Source: JBCCMQ01 sp039026235
GTDB lineage: Bacteria; Pseudomonadota; Alphaproteobacteria; Rhodobacterales; Rhodobacteraceae
DNA: 64,000 nt
Direction: 5' to 3'
Assembly: GCA_039026235.1 (NCBI GenBank)
Contig: JBCCMQ010000006.1
Coordinates: 62,001 to 126,000, forward strand
Numbering within the stretch: the stretch's first letter is position 1; the number at the start of each line of letters is the position of its first letter. This document shows positions 15,130 through 23,448 of this stretch, one piece after another. The translations under genes were made by a program, and so were the position numbers. The notes under the pieces were generated by a model, which worked only from the letters and a program-made list of their open reading frames with translations, was not told the DNA's origin and searched no databases.

Positions 15130-16176
15130 ATGTTAAATACTTGGAAAACGATAGTTCCTGGCGCGTTATGCGCGCTTTGGTTGCCGGCCGCAGCCTCGTC
15201 ACAGGTGCTTGAAAACCCATGGGATCTGGATGGTGAGACATCCAATATCCGGTTCCAGTCCGTAAAGAATCAGACCGTCGTTGAATCCAGTTCGTTCGCC
15301 ACTTTCTCGGGCACGCTGGGCACCGATGGCGCCGCTGAGGTCCGCGTGGCCCTCGATTCGGTCGATACCAAGATCGATCTGAGAAACGTGCGGATGCGGT
15401 TTCTGTTCTTTGAGACGTTCAAATACCCCGAAGCGGTGGTCCGGCTGAATGTCACGCCCGAGATGCTGGACGGCCTTGCCGAGACCCGGCGCAAGTCGTT
15501 TGAATTGCCGTTCACGCTGGATCTGCACGGCCAGACCAAAGAGATGATGACCGAAGTTGCGGTCACGCTTTTGACCGATGATCTTGTCTCGATCGCCTCG
15601 GCGGCACCGATTTCCATCGCCGTCGCCGATTTCGACCTGACCGAGAACATCGGCAAGCTGGAAGAAGCCGCCGGTGGCATCAGCATCATTCCGTCCGCCA
15701 CGGTGACCTTTGATTTCCTCTTCAACGCCCGCCAGGAAGGCGAAGAAGCGGTCGTGCTGGCCGCTGCTGTGCCCGGGGCCGCCGCGCTTGAGGCCGAAGG
15801 CGATTTCTCGCGCGAGGCCTGCGTGGGCCGTTTTGAGATCCTGTCGCGGACCGGCAATATCTACTTCAACACCGGCAGCGCACGGCTCAGCCAGCAAAGC
15901 GACGCCCTGTTGTCCAGCCTTGTCGATATCGTTCAGCGCTGCCCCGATCTGGCGATCGAGGTGCAAGGCCACACCGATGCCGTGGGTTCCGATGCCGCCA
16001 ACCAGCGCCTGTCAGAGGCGCGCGCCAACAGCGTCGCACGCTGGCTGGGGGATCAGGGCATCGCGGCCGATCGTCTGCTGGTGACGGGCTACGGTGAAGC
16101 GCGCCCCGTGGCCGACAATGAAACCGCCGACGGACGGGCCAAGAACCGGCGCATCGAGTTTGTCGTCATCAACTGA
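15130..16176 (+). CDS. YceI-like / OmpA fusion protein
   Basis: 348-aa exported protein. After a signal peptide ending A-A-S-S-Q, residues ~25-210 have YceI-like features (W-D-L-D-G-E-T-S-N-I-R-F, F-P-type beta strands, L-D-L-H-G-Q-T-K). Residues ~230-348 are an OmpA C-terminal peptidoglycan-binding domain with Y-F-N-T-G-S-A-R-L and G-H-T-D-A-V-G-S, ending N-R-R-I-E-F-V. The YceI fold usually binds a hydrophobic chain in a lipocalin-like barrel; here it would be tethered to the cell wall. AAGGAG precedes ATG 15130. The stop overlaps that of the convergent DUF815 gene. Confidence 0.85.
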   Translation: MLNTWKTIVPGALCALWLPAAASSQVLENPWDLDGETSNIRFQSVKNQTVVESSSFATFSGTLGTDGAAEVRVALDSVDTKIDLRNVRMRFLFFETFKYPEAVVRLNVTPEMLDGLAETRRKSFELPFTLDLHGQTKEMMTEVAVTLLTDDLVSIASAAPISIAVADFDLTENIGKLEEAAGGISIIPSATVTFDFLFNARQEGEEAVVLAAAVPGAAALEAEGDFSREACVGRFEILSRTGNIYFNTGSARLSQQSDALLSSLVDIVQRCPDLAIEVQGHTDAVGSDAANQRLSEARANSVARWLGDQGIAADRLLVTGYGEARPVADNETADGRAKNRRIEFVVIN

Positions 16177-17029
16177 CGTCGTCGGTAGCTTCAATCCGGA
16201 TCCCGCGGCGCCCCGCGAGATCGACGAAAAACTGCCAGGCCACGCGACCGGACCGAGCGCCGCGCGTGGCCTGCCATTCAATGGCCTCGGCCCTCAGCAC
16301 GCCATCGTCGATCTCAAGGCCATGGGCCGCACAGTAGCCTGCGATCATGGCCAGATAGTCATCCTGACTGCAGGGATGAAAGCCCAGCCACAGCCCGAAC
16401 CTGTCGCTCAGCGATACCTTCTCTTCGACCGCCTCGGACGGGTTGATCGCGCTTGAGCGTTCGTTTTCGATCATGTCGCGCGGCATCAGGTGGCGACGGT
16501 TCGACGTGGCATAGAAAATAACGTTTTCGGGCCGCCCTTCGATCCCGCCGTCCAGCACCGCCTTCAGCGACTTGTAGTGCTCATCGTCGTGGCTGAACGA
16601 CAGATCATCGCAGAACAGCAGGAACCGCTCGGCCCGCCCGCGCAGGTGGTTCAGCAGGCGCCCGATAGACGGCAGATCCTCGCGCTGGATCTCGACCAGC
16701 TTCAGCGGCAGGCCCTGACCGGTTATGGCGCCGTGCACCGCCTTCACCAGCGACGATTTCCCCATGCCCCGTGCGCCCCAGAGAAGCGCATTGTTGGCCG
16801 GCAACCCCTTTGCAAAGCGTTCGGTATTGGCCAAGAGCGTATCGCGCGCCAGATCGATGGCCAGAAGCAGGGGCAGCGCCACGCGATTGACCCGGGCCAC
16901 AGGGTCCAGACGATCCGGCGCAACATGCCAGACAAAGGCCTCGGCGGCGGCGAAATCCGGCGCGGCCAGGGGCGGCGGGCTTACACGCTCCAGCGCCTCG
17001 GCAATACGGGTCAGCGCATCCTTGTCCAT
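16169..17029 (-). CDS. DUF815 family AAA+ ATPase
   Basis: 286-aa ATPase with Walker A G-A-R-G-M-G-K-S-S (about 84-92), Walker B F-L-L-F-C-D-D-L-S-F and the sensor-like Y-A-T-S-N-R-R-H-L. The C-terminal A-T-R-G-A-R-S-G-R-V-A-W-Q-F is typical of DUF815 proteins. Their cellular role is not established. It lies 3 bp after tatC, with which it is probably cotranscribed, and overlaps the convergent YceI-OmpA stop by 8 bp. Confidence 0.88.
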   Translation of the reverse strand: MDKDALTRIAEALERVSPPPLAAPDFAAAEAFVWHVAPDRLDPVARVNRVALPLLLAIDLARDTLLANTERFAKGLPANNALLWGARGMGKSSLVKAVHGAITGQGLPLKLVEIQREDLPSIGRLLNHLRGRAERFLLFCDDLSFSHDDEHYKSLKAVLDGGIEGRPENVIFYATSNRRHLMPRDMIENERSSAINPSEAVEEKVSLSDRFGLWLGFHPCSQDDYLAMIAGYCAAHGLEIDDGVLRAEAIEWQATRGARSGRVAWQFFVDLAGRRGIRIEATDDVS

Positions 17030-17032
17030 TGC

Positions 17033-17893
17033 CTAGTCGGTGCCGGTCAGGCTTTCGTCATCATCCAGAACGCCCTCTTCGCGCAGCTGCGCCTCGCGCT
17101 GGCGCTCAACCCGTCTCACCAGCTGGATCGACACCTCGTAAAGCCCGTAGACCACGACGAACAGGATCACCTGGGTGATCACATCGGGCGGCGTCACCAG
17201 CGCCGCCAGCACAAGGATGCCGACGACGGCGTATTTGCGCACATTGCCCAGCCCTTCCGAGCTGACCAGCCCCGCCTTGCCCATCAGCGTCAGCAACACC
17301 GGCAACTGAAAGCAAAGCCCGAAGGCCACGATGAACTTGATCGTCAGGTTCAGATATTCTTGCGCAGATCCCTGAAAGACAACGCTCAGCCCCGGCTGGT
17401 TCTGGGGATCACCGGACGGCACGGCGCCCCCGTCCTGACCGAACTGCTGGAAGCCCAGAAAGAAGTCATAGGCCAGCGGCGTAACCACGTAGAACGCAAA
17501 GGAAGCTCCCAGCAGAAACATGAAGGGCGATGCCAGAAGAAACGGCAGGAATGCGTTCTTCTCGGTCCGGTAAAGGCCCGGCGCCACGAACCGCCACATC
17601 TGCATGCCGATATAGGGGAAGGACAGGATGAAGCCCCCCAAGAGCGACACCTTGATGGCCACAAAGAACCCCTCTTGCGGGCTGATGAAGATCAGGCCGC
17701 AGTCCTGCCCGCGCTCGCCCAGTTCCTGACACAGGGGGCCGGTCAGAAAGTTGAAGACCGGCGTGGCCACGGTAAAGCAGATCACCATGCCGATCAGGAA
17801 GGCCACGACCGACCGGATCAGGCGGGTGCGCAACTCGGCCAGATGTTCGATCAGCGGGGCCGAGCTGTCTTCGATTTCGTCAGTGTCGGTCAT
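17033..17893 (-). CDS. tatC: Sec-independent protein translocase subunit TatC
   Basis: 286-aa polytopic protein with six predicted helices and family motifs L-I-E-H-L-A-E-L-R-T-R-L near residue 15 and F-P-Y-I-G-M-Q-M-W-R-F-V-A-P-G-L-Y. TatC is the receptor for twin-arginine signal peptides in the inner membrane. The loop around residues 140-170 (Q-Q-F-G-Q-D-G-G-A-V) is longer than in E. coli, as seen in related alphaproteobacteria. It overlaps tatB by 4 bp (ATGA). Confidence 0.96.
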   Translation of the reverse strand: MTDTDEIEDSSAPLIEHLAELRTRLIRSVVAFLIGMVICFTVATPVFNFLTGPLCQELGERGQDCGLIFISPQEGFFVAIKVSLLGGFILSFPYIGMQMWRFVAPGLYRTEKNAFLPFLLASPFMFLLGASFAFYVVTPLAYDFFLGFQQFGQDGGAVPSGDPQNQPGLSVVFQGSAQEYLNLTIKFIVAFGLCFQLPVLLTLMGKAGLVSSEGLGNVRKYAVVGILVLAALVTPPDVITQVILFVVVYGLYEVSIQLVRRVERQREAQLREEGVLDDDESLTGTD

Positions 17894-18372
17894 GACGCTT
17901 TGGTTTCCGGTGGCTCGGCGGCGCTGGCGACATCGGCCTCGGGCGCTGCCGGGGTGGCGTCGGCTGCCGGTGCCTCGGCGGCAGTTCGGCGCTCTGCCTC
18001 TTTGCGGGCAGTGGCCTCGTGGATCTTGCGCGCCGCCTCGGCCCGTTCAGCAGCCAGCTTGGCGGTCTCGGAGCCCATGGCGCGGGGTGTGTCATCGGGC
18101 GACCAGTCGGCCATATCCTTGGTGACGTCCTTCACCGCATCCATGCCCGCCTTCATCGGGTTAGACGCCTTCTTTAGGTCGCTCGCCACATCTTTGACGC
18201 CGGCCTCATCCGCTGCCTGATCCATCGCCCGCTGAAATTCGCGCGCCATGTTGCGCGCGCGGGCGGTGAACTTGCCCAGCGTGCGGAACATACCGGGCAG
18301 GTCTTTTGGCCCGACGACGATCAGGGCCACTATTCCGATCACTAAAAGTTCGGTCCAGCCGATGTCGAACAT
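17890..18372 (-). CDS. tatB: Sec-independent protein translocase subunit TatB
   Basis: 160-aa protein with one N-terminal transmembrane helix (F-D-I-G-W-T-E-L-L-V-I-G-I-V-A-L), a G-P-K-D-L-P hinge, a long amphipathic helix (F-T-A-R-A-R-N-M-A-R-E-F) and a disordered Ala/Glu/Pro-rich tail. The E8 in W-T-E-L and the P in the hinge are typical of TatB. It is the second gene of tatABC, 21 bp after tatA and overlapping tatC by 4 bp. Confidence 0.95.
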   Translation of the reverse strand: MFDIGWTELLVIGIVALIVVGPKDLPGMFRTLGKFTARARNMAREFQRAMDQAADEAGVKDVASDLKKASNPMKAGMDAVKDVTKDMADWSPDDTPRAMGSETAKLAAERAEAARKIHEATARKEAERRTAAEAPAADATPAAPEADVASAAEPPETKAS

Positions 18373-18393
18373 GGCCGCAGCCCCGACCCCGGC

Positions 18394-18612
18394 CTAGGCC
18401 TTGGTGTCGGTTTCTTCCTCGGGCGTGATATCGCGCGCCGCCGCTACGGCGTCGTCTTCGATTTCCTTCTTGCCGTCGCTTACGCCCTTCTTGAAGGCGG
18501 TGATGCCCTTGCCGACCTCGCCCATCAAAGACGAGATCTTGCCGCGACCGAAAAGGACCAGAACGACAACGGCGATCAGCAGAAGACCGGGAAGGCCAAT
18601 ATTGTTCAGCAT
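18394..18612 (-). CDS. tatA: Sec-independent protein translocase subunit TatA
   Basis: 72-aa protein: one N-terminal helix (I-G-L-P-G-L-L-L-I-A-V-V-V-L-V-L), then the F-G-R-G-K-I hinge, an amphipathic helix around L-M-G-E-V-G-K-G-I-T-A-F-K-K-G, and an acidic tail. The size and the F-G-R-G-K-I motif are those of TatA, the pore-forming subunit. First gene of the operon; the promoter should be in 18613-18771. Confidence 0.95.
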   Translation of the reverse strand: MLNNIGLPGLLLIAVVVLVLFGRGKISSLMGEVGKGITAFKKGVSDGKKEIEDDAVAAARDITPEEETDTKA

Positions 18613-18771
18613 GCGCGTTCTCCATTGCGCACGGGCGGTTTGCGCCCGGCTCTTGTCATCTGCGTGTATGTATTGGGGCCGGCGGCAAGATCAAAGGGCG
18701 AAATGGCCCAAACCGGGCCGAATTCGTCCGGTTTTGCCGTTGAAGGAAGAATTGTTGCCTTCCCTCGGGAT

Positions 18772-18795
18772 CAACTGACAGGTTAGTGTCAGTTG
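18772..18795. promoter_or_regulatory. operator-like palindrome upstream of the ABM/WYL gene pair
   Basis: CAACTGACA (18772-18780) and TGTCAGTTG (18787-18795) are perfect 9-bp inverted arms with a 6-bp spacer, 46 bp before the ATG at 18841. Position and symmetry suggest the binding site of a dimeric regulator. The WYL/YafY-type gene two positions downstream is the obvious candidate. Confidence 0.65.
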
Positions 18796-18840
18796 GTGTA
18801 CGTCATAAAGAGCCTCCAAACCACGAATCGGAGACCCCAG

Positions 18841-19254
18841 ATGACCCCTTTCTACCCTGTCCTGACCGTGGGCATGCTGGCCCTTGGCGCCGGTGCCGAA
18901 ACGGCCCGCGCCCAGCCGGATGTCACCGCCCGACCGGTGGCTGAAATCGTCACCTTCCGGCTGGCCGACGGCGTCACCGAGGCCCAGTTTCTGGCCGCCG
19001 CCGCACTGAGCCACGGCTTTCTTCAGCGCCAGCCCGGTTTCATCCGGCGCCGCATGTCGCGGGCCGACAACGACCAGTGGACGGATTACGTCGAATGGCG
19101 CGGGATGGGCGATGCCGAGGCTGCCGGCGCGGCCCTGATGGAAACCCCGGCCATGGAGCCGTTTCTGCAAGCGCTTGATCCCGCCTCGGTCCGGCTCCGG
19201 CATGAGACGCTGGTCTGGGCCCTTGACGGTGATGCCGAGACACCTGACCAGTAG
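18841..19254 (+). CDS. secreted antibiotic-biosynthesis-monooxygenase-like protein
   Basis: 137-aa protein with a signal-like N-terminus (hydrophobic through about residue 17, then A-R-A-Q-P). The domain that follows resembles the ABM/dimeric alpha-beta barrel fold: P-V-A-E-I-V-T-F-R-L-A-D-G-V, Q-P-G-F-I-R-R-R-M-S, W-T-D-Y-V-E-W-R-G. Such proteins are small oxygenases or stress-related binding proteins. GGAGACC precedes ATG 18841, and the next gene begins 3 bp after the stop. Signal-peptide assignment is moderate; the first residues may instead be a weak anchor. Confidence 0.75.
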   Translation: MTPFYPVLTVGMLALGAGAETARAQPDVTARPVAEIVTFRLADGVTEAQFLAAAALSHGFLQRQPGFIRRRMSRADNDQWTDYVEWRGMGDAEAAGAALMETPAMEPFLQALDPASVRLRHETLVWALDGDAETPDQ

Positions 19255-19257
19255 CCC

Positions 19258-19941
19258 ATGCGACGCACCGACCGGCTGTTTGATTTGATCCAGATCCTGC
19301 GCGACGGGCGGCTGCACCGCGCGCAGGACATGGCCGACCGTCTGGAAGTATCGGTGCGCACGCTTTACCGCGATATGGACACGCTCATGGCCTCGGGCAT
19401 CCCTGTGGCGGGGGAACGGGGTGTGGGGTACATGATGACGGCCGCGATTACGCTGCCGCCCTTGAACCTGACGCTGACCGAGCTTGAGGCGCTTCATCTG
19501 GGCATGGCCGTCGTGGGCGAGGCTGCCGATGACGAGCTGAAGGGTGCCGCCGCCAGCCTGTCGGCCAAGATCGACGCGGTTCTGCCCGAAGACCGCAAGG
19601 CGCCGCCCACGGGCTGGGGTTTTGCCGTCTACCCCTTTGCCGACGCCGCCAAGGGCTTTCGCCACATGCCCAAGATCCGCGCCGCGATCCGGGCCCGCCA
19701 GAAGCTGCGCATCACCTATGACGCGCTGGACGAAGAACAGACACGCCGCACCATTCGCCCGCTTCAGATGGAATACTGGGGCCGGGTCTGGACCTGCACA
19801 GCCTGGTGCGAGATGCGCAAGGATTTCCGCGTCTTCCGGGTCGACCGGATCTCAAAGCTGCGGGTGATGCCCCAGCTTTTCGTCAATGAAAAGGGCAAGA
19901 GCCTGGCCGATTTCCTGGCCCGCGAAGATCCGGTCAGTTGA
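19258..19941 (+). CDS. WYL-domain (YafY-type) transcriptional regulator
   Basis: 227-aa protein with a DeoR-like helix-turn-helix at the N-terminus (R-T-D-R-L-F-D-L-I-Q-I-L-R and V-S-V-R-T-L-Y-R-D-M-D-T-L) and a WYL-type ligand-sensing region from ~150 on (L-R-I-T-Y-D-A-L-D, then P-L-Q-M-E-Y-W-G-R-V-W). Family members bind small ligands or nucleic acids. It is cotranscribed with the ABM-like gene 3 bp upstream, and the palindrome at 18772-18795 may be its operator. Its stop overlaps that of the convergent membrane-protein gene by 8 bp. Confidence 0.9.
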   Translation: MRRTDRLFDLIQILRDGRLHRAQDMADRLEVSVRTLYRDMDTLMASGIPVAGERGVGYMMTAAITLPPLNLTLTELEALHLGMAVVGEAADDELKGAAASLSAKIDAVLPEDRKAPPTGWGFAVYPFADAAKGFRHMPKIRAAIRARQKLRITYDALDEEQTRRTIRPLQMEYWGRVWTCTAWCEMRKDFRVFRVDRISKLRVMPQLFVNEKGKSLADFLAREDPVS

Positions 19942-20992
19942 ACAGCGGCATGCCCCAGGCCGATCCCACGGCGCCCACGAGGATCGGCGAGACGATGGCC
20001 AGAACCGACCGCAGCGCCTGGGCGGACCCGGGATGGGACAGATCGAAATCCTCGGTGATCGGCTCGGTGACCGCATCATCGCTCTTGCCCAGCGCATGGT
20101 TGAAATCACGGATCCGCTTCAGCAGCACCAAACTTGTGGGCAGGTAAAAGCTGAGGATGATGACCGAGAAATATATCCCCCGGAACAAGGCGACCGACAT
20201 CACCAGCTCGCCGTAGGCATCGGCCGCCGTGCTGTCCTCGATCAGACCGTGGGGCCATTTGATATAGGCCAGCAACTGGGCCATGCCGATCGTCAGCATC
20301 GCACCGGTGCAATAAAGATAACGCCGCACGGTCAGCTGCGCCTCGGCCAGGGCGCCCGCTTCGTCCCGCAGCCCCTCGGGCGTGGTCAGCGCGGGGGCAC
20401 CCTCAAAGCGCGACAGCGCCAGAACCATGCCCAGGATCAGGGCGATGACGCTTGCCACATTGGGCAGATCCATCGCCCCCTGCAGGGTCTCCAGAACGAA
20501 CCACGCACCTTCCAGATCGCAGCCGTCCCGGAACGGAAACGACCCGGTGCAGGCATCGACCCTGCGTTCGGCCAGAACCGCATCGAAAAGATCCGCCCCC
20601 ATCAGTTCATAGGTTCTGTAAGACGCGACCCAGGGCGGCCGGTTGATGGACAGCAAGACGAAGATCGCAAAGGCAACCACCCCGGCGCCCGCCGCCATCA
20701 GCCGCGAATAAAGCCCGTGCCGCGTCAAAAGATCGAACAGAAAGAGCCCCAGCACCCCGATCGCGACGGCCCAGTAAAGCAGCGTGGCGGCCACATAGCG
20801 CATCCGCGCCGCCAATTCGAGCGCGTCCACCTGGCTTTTCAGTGCGACCTCGCCGAAAACCAGCTGAGAATTGCCCAGGGCCGTGGGCAACATGTCTCCG
20901 AAGTAAAACACCGCCAGCGGGCCAAGCAGGATCAGAAAGGCCCACCAATGCACCTGCAGCCGCTTTTCGCTGACGTGGCTCGCGTCCGCCAT
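19934..20992 (-). CDS. integral membrane protein of unknown function
   Basis: 352-aa protein with about seven hydrophobic helices (from ~16-38 through the C-terminal 330-350) and a long cytoplasmic or periplasmic segment around 125-160 that contains two Cys (D-A-C-T-G, D-G-C-D-L). No family recognised. ATG 20992 is chosen because it has GGGAGG just upstream; an in-frame GTG lies at 21010. It is followed by the convergent WYL regulator and preceded by the ABC ATPase on the same strand, with about 60 bp between. Confidence 0.75.
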   Translation of the reverse strand: MADASHVSEKRLQVHWWAFLILLGPLAVFYFGDMLPTALGNSQLVFGEVALKSQVDALELAARMRYVAATLLYWAVAIGVLGLFLFDLLTRHGLYSRLMAAGAGVVAFAIFVLLSINRPPWVASYRTYELMGADLFDAVLAERRVDACTGSFPFRDGCDLEGAWFVLETLQGAMDLPNVASVIALILGMVLALSRFEGAPALTTPEGLRDEAGALAEAQLTVRRYLYCTGAMLTIGMAQLLAYIKWPHGLIEDSTAADAYGELVMSVALFRGIYFSVIILSFYLPTSLVLLKRIRDFNHALGKSDDAVTEPITEDFDLSHPGSAQALRSVLAIVSPILVGAVGSAWGMPLFN

Positions 20993-21051
20993 GTCGTCCC
21001 TCCCAGACACCGTTGAAGTGCATCATGGCCGGGCCGCGGGACCGGGTAAAG

Positions 21052-22140
21052 TCAGTCGCTTTGCCCGGGAAAGACAAAGGCGCGGTCGCGGCGCACGCTC
21101 AACCAGAAAGCGCGACCCTTCTCGGGCAGAAAAACCCCGGGAACCGATGCGGTCAGCGGCGCGCCGCCCGCATCGAGACGAAACTCGATCAGGCTTTCGC
21201 TGCCCATGAAACGGGCCCGCTCGACCATGGCGCGGGCGGGCGTGCCCGCGTCCTCCGTGGGCGCGGGCCCGCGCCCGCTGCGGTCGAAATCGATGGCGAT
21301 ATGCTGCGGCCGGATGGCAACCTGCACCGGGTCGCCATCGGTGGGACCCGCCGCGGCCGGGAACGGACCAAAGACCGTGTCGGCCACGCCCGCCCGGAAC
21401 CGGCCTTCGACCACGTTCAGATCGGAAAAGAAGGCCGCTGCGGCCAGATCAGCGGGCTGGGTGTAGATCTGAAAGGGCGCGCCCGTCTGCACGATCCGCC
21501 CGTCCCGCATCAGCGCGATCTGGTCAGCCATCCGCATCGCCTCTTGTGGATCATGGGTGACCAGCAGGACCGCCGTGCCCGCGTTCTTCAGGATATCGAG
21601 CGTCCGGTCACGCACCTCGTCGCGCAACCGCTCATCCAGGCCCGAAAAGGGTTCGTCCATCAACATGACCCCGGGTCCCGGCGCCAGGGCCCGCGCCAGC
21701 GCCACGCGCTGCTGTTCGCCGCCCGACAGCTCGTGCGGGTACTTGCGCCCGTAACCCGTCAGGTCGACCTCGGCCAGAAGCGCATCCACTCGTTCGGCCC
21801 GCGCCGCGGCATTGCCCCGCAGGCCAAAGCCCACATTGGCGGCGGCGGACAGATGGGGGAAAAGCGCGAAATCCTGAAAGATCAGCCCGACCTGCCGGTC
21901 CTCGGGCGGCACATCGTGCCGATCGTCGCAAACGGTGCGGCCATCGATCCGCACCGATCCGCTGTCCGGACGGTCGACGCCAGCGATAATGCGCAGCGTC
22001 GTCGACTTGCCGCAGCCCGACGGCCCCAAAAGACAGGTCACCTGCCCCGGATCCAGTTGCATCGAAACACGATCAACAACGGTCTTGCCGGAAAAACGCC
22101 GGGAAATCTCGGTCACTTCAAGACGCGGGGTGTCGTCCAA
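21052..22140 (-). CDS. ABC transporter ATPase, FbpC/PotA-like, without visible partner genes
   Basis: About 362 aa. Walker A G-P-S-G-C-G-K-S-T, Q-loop L-I-F-Q-D-F-A-L-F, signature L-S-G-G-E-Q-Q-R, Walker B V-M-L-M-D-E-P-F-S-G-L-D and switch T-H-D-P-Q-E-A-M are all present, followed by a C-terminal TOBE-like domain. This is the layout of ferric-iron or spermidine/sulfate importer ATPases. The start is uncertain: TTG 22140 gives a normal N-terminus (L-D-D-T-P-R-L-E-V-T-E-I), while an upstream in-frame start at 22329 would add 63 residues without ABC character. No binding protein or permease lies next to it. Confidence 0.85.
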   Translation of the reverse strand: MDDTPRLEVTEISRRFSGKTVVDRVSMQLDPGQVTCLLGPSGCGKSTTLRIIAGVDRPDSGSVRIDGRTVCDDRHDVPPEDRQVGLIFQDFALFPHLSAAANVGFGLRGNAAARAERVDALLAEVDLTGYGRKYPHELSGGEQQRVALARALAPGPGVMLMDEPFSGLDERLRDEVRDRTLDILKNAGTAVLLVTHDPQEAMRMADQIALMRDGRIVQTGAPFQIYTQPADLAAAAFFSDLNVVEGRFRAGVADTVFGPFPAAAGPTDGDPVQVAIRPQHIAIDFDRSGRGPAPTEDAGTPARAMVERARFMGSESLIEFRLDAGGAPLTASVPGVFLPEKGRAFWLSVRRDRAFVFPGQSD

Positions 22141-22528
22141 ACCGCTCTGCCTCAGCCCGTCACAAAACCGACCGGCCAGACGCCCGGTCAGGGGTCGGTA
22201 ACAGGGCGCGGGTTGGGCTTCAAGCCCGGCGCCGGGAATCACCGGACCGGCATCTGTCAAGGAACGTGACGGCGCACCTTTCACCCTTGGGTTGAGCGCT
22301 GTTGTTTCTGCGCTACGCCGCACTTGCAAACAGCGTTGAAATACGCCGGAAACCAGCGCTTTTGGGAAAAAAATACCTTCGTCGCGCCTCCAAACCGCCT
22401 AAAACTCTATGCAAAACGTGATCATGGATTCATGAAATGTCACGCGTCGGGGCGTAACTGTTTCGGAACCGTAAAATGAGGTTGGGCCAGGTGTTTCATG
22501 GCCGTGTGAGGAAAGACGGGCAGCACGT
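22141..22528. other. intergenic region between divergent genes
   Basis: No gene is recognised. An open frame continues upstream of the ABC ATPase start to 22329 but looks noncoding. The part from about 22330 to 22480 is clearly more AT-rich than the coding DNA around it and probably holds the promoters for the ABC ATPase (-) and the 22529 gene (+). Confidence 0.4.
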
Positions 22529-23389
22529 ATGCAGCGGCTTGAAAAACCAAGTGTAACGACCGGCATTCTGGCCCTGCGGCCGGCCACCGATTTTCGGGTG
22601 TCAGACGGCATATGCGTTGGCGCAAGCCTGGCCGAAACCCGCGACCTGTTTCTGGGCGAAACCTACCGCGCCCATCAGTCCCAGATCATGGAAATCGCCG
22701 TGCGCCATGACGCACTGGGCGCCTTGCGTCTTGACGGGCCCGGTTGCGGCAACCGTTTGCGCCGCGCAGCGCGGCTGCGGCTGCAGGACCGGGAAGGTAA
22801 TCTTCACACCCTTTGGCTGGTGATTGAAACGCATGCGCGCTCTGGTCAGGTGGATGGCGTTTTCATCGACGGCGACGCCGGGCTTTCCGGCGCCGGTCTC
22901 GTTCTGATCGATATGACCGATTGCGCACCGGAATTCCCTGCACCCGGCGGAACGGATTTCCTGGTAACCGCCGAAACGCTCTTGCTGGGCACCGACGGCG
23001 CGCTGCAACAGGCAGGATCGCTTACCAAGGGTACTGTCCTGCAGGGGCCCGAGGCGCTCACCTACCGCGTGAGCGCCGTGGAACACGGCATGACGCGCAC
23101 CGCCGATATCATCGGTGTCGAGGCGGGCGCCGTCGCCAACCACGGACCGTTGTCGCTCTTTGCGGCTCAATTGGTGCTGCTGCCGGGCACCGTGCGTCCG
23201 CGCCCGGCCTCCGCCCTGTTGAATGGCACCACCGTCCAACGCGACGCAGGCGGCTGGACTGAACTTGTCCGTATCAGCATCGGGGCCGAAGCGATCCTGC
23301 GCACCGACGGCATGATGCTGGTGTCGGACCACACGCCGTTCCGGCAGACACCGTCCCAGACGGCGACCGCCCGGCAAGAGGCCGGATAG
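22529..23389 (+). CDS. hypothetical protein, possibly Hint-like
   Basis: 286-aa soluble protein. It has no signal peptide or transmembrane helix. Long beta-rich stretches (F-L-V-T-A-E-T-L-L-L-G-T-D-G-A-L, T-Y-R-V-S-A-V-E-H-G) resemble the all-beta layout of bacterial Hedgehog/intein-type Hint proteins seen in Rhodobacteraceae, but the catalytic Cys of that fold is not at a recognisable place. I do not assign a family. It is followed 59 bp later by prfC. Confidence 0.65.
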   Translation: MQRLEKPSVTTGILALRPATDFRVSDGICVGASLAETRDLFLGETYRAHQSQIMEIAVRHDALGALRLDGPGCGNRLRRAARLRLQDREGNLHTLWLVIETHARSGQVDGVFIDGDAGLSGAGLVLIDMTDCAPEFPAPGGTDFLVTAETLLLGTDGALQQAGSLTKGTVLQGPEALTYRVSAVEHGMTRTADIIGVEAGAVANHGPLSLFAAQLVLLPGTVRPRPASALLNGTTVQRDAGGWTELVRISIGAEAILRTDGMMLVSDHTPFRQTPSQTATARQEAG

Positions 23390-23448
23390 CACGCACCGGC
23401 AACGAATAGCCGTTTGCGCCGCCCCCGGCCCCTGACTATACCGCGCCC

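Noticed and set aside
16490..18220. 576-codon open frame on the plus strand
   Set aside because: It lies antisense to the DUF815 gene, tatC and tatB, is rich in Arg/Gln/His and has no domain pattern; typical mirror frame of GC-rich genes.
21013..22269. 418-codon open frame on the plus strand
   Set aside because: Antisense to the ABC ATPase, whose Walker and signature motifs are all on the minus strand.
22141..22329. Upstream in-frame extension of the ABC ATPase (63 residues)
   Set aside because: The residues do not resemble an ABC N-terminus, and an internal TTG gives the normal start.
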